The position numbers were made by a program, and so were the translations under genes. From the NCBI GenBank assembly GCA_030247575.1, contig JAOTRV010000004.1, positions 62,001 to 126,000 on the forward strand: a stretch of DNA of 64,000 nucleotides. The letters are read 5' to 3'. This document shows, one piece after another, positions 63,280-64,000 of this stretch. This DNA comes from Sulfuritalea sp. Its GTDB lineage: Bacteria > Pseudomonadota > Gammaproteobacteria > Burkholderiales > Rhodocyclaceae. The first letter of the stretch is position 1, and every line of letters starts with the position of its first letter. The notes beneath the pieces were generated by a model, which saw only the letters and a list, made by a program, of their open reading frames with translations, had not been told where the DNA came from and searched no databases.

Positions 63280-64000
<721 letters not shown>

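Overview
The window is a 64 kb piece of a GC-rich chromosome that reads as a betaproteobacterium, most likely a Rhodocyclales-type organism. This is inferred from gene content and order (a DUF3683 FAD/Fe-S oxidoreductase, DUF1840, a ubiE-Tim44-ubiJ group, and metH under an S-adenosylhomocysteine riboswitch), not from a marker gene. No rRNA or tRNA gene was found. Coding density is high and most genes sit in short operons with stop/start overlaps of the ATGA or GTGA type.

Layout. 1-13.0 kb is housekeeping: a BamE-like tail, SAH riboswitch plus metH, tam, DUF1840, an alpha/beta hydrolase, cca, an NAD-epimerase coupled to a lytic transglycosylase, 5-formyl-THF cyclo-ligase and a PatB-type lyase. 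13.3-19.4 kb is a ten-gene cell-envelope operon ending at a strong terminator. It encodes a CsgG-like protein fused to peptidoglycan-binding and DUF4384 domains, several unknown secreted proteins, a predicted HExxH metalloprotease, an OmpA-type protein, and three small secreted proteins built from two repeats that resemble curlin repeats; a fourth may be a diverged relative. Facing it (19.4-22.7 kb) is an operon for an autotransporter barrel, a hydrolase lipoprotein and a secreted caspase-like protease. 23-27 kb holds ilvA, a CHASE2-adenylate cyclase and a FecR-like protein. 27.6-37.8 kb is a type I-C CRISPR-Cas locus: 21 repeats, then cas2-cas1-cas4, a toxin-antitoxin pair, and cas7-cas8c-cas5-cas3. 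37.9-44.8 kb carries a MATE pump, a lemA/TPM operon, two more toxin-antitoxin modules and a low-GC, frameshifted fucosyltransferase-like gene with a 12-base poly-C tract. 44.8-64 kb returns to core functions: FAD/Fe-S oxidoreductase, HIT protein, PilZ-like protein, phoBR with a Pho box, ubiE/ubiJ, an RND efflux operon under TetR, and the start of the atp operon in reverse.

Two things stand out. First, a short dispersed sequence of about 23 bp (AAAGTCGGCGCTGGCG, two variable bases, ACGGC) occurs 18 times in both orientations. Five copies are between genes and thirteen are inside genes, where they are read in four different frames, mostly at linkers; two of the intergenic copies closely follow toxin-antitoxin cassettes. 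I know of no named family with this sequence. Second, the CsgG/curlin-like operon together with the facing caspase operon looks like an undescribed functional-amyloid or surface-fibre system. A toxin-antitoxin pair sitting inside the cas operon and translationally coupled to cas4 is a third point of interest.
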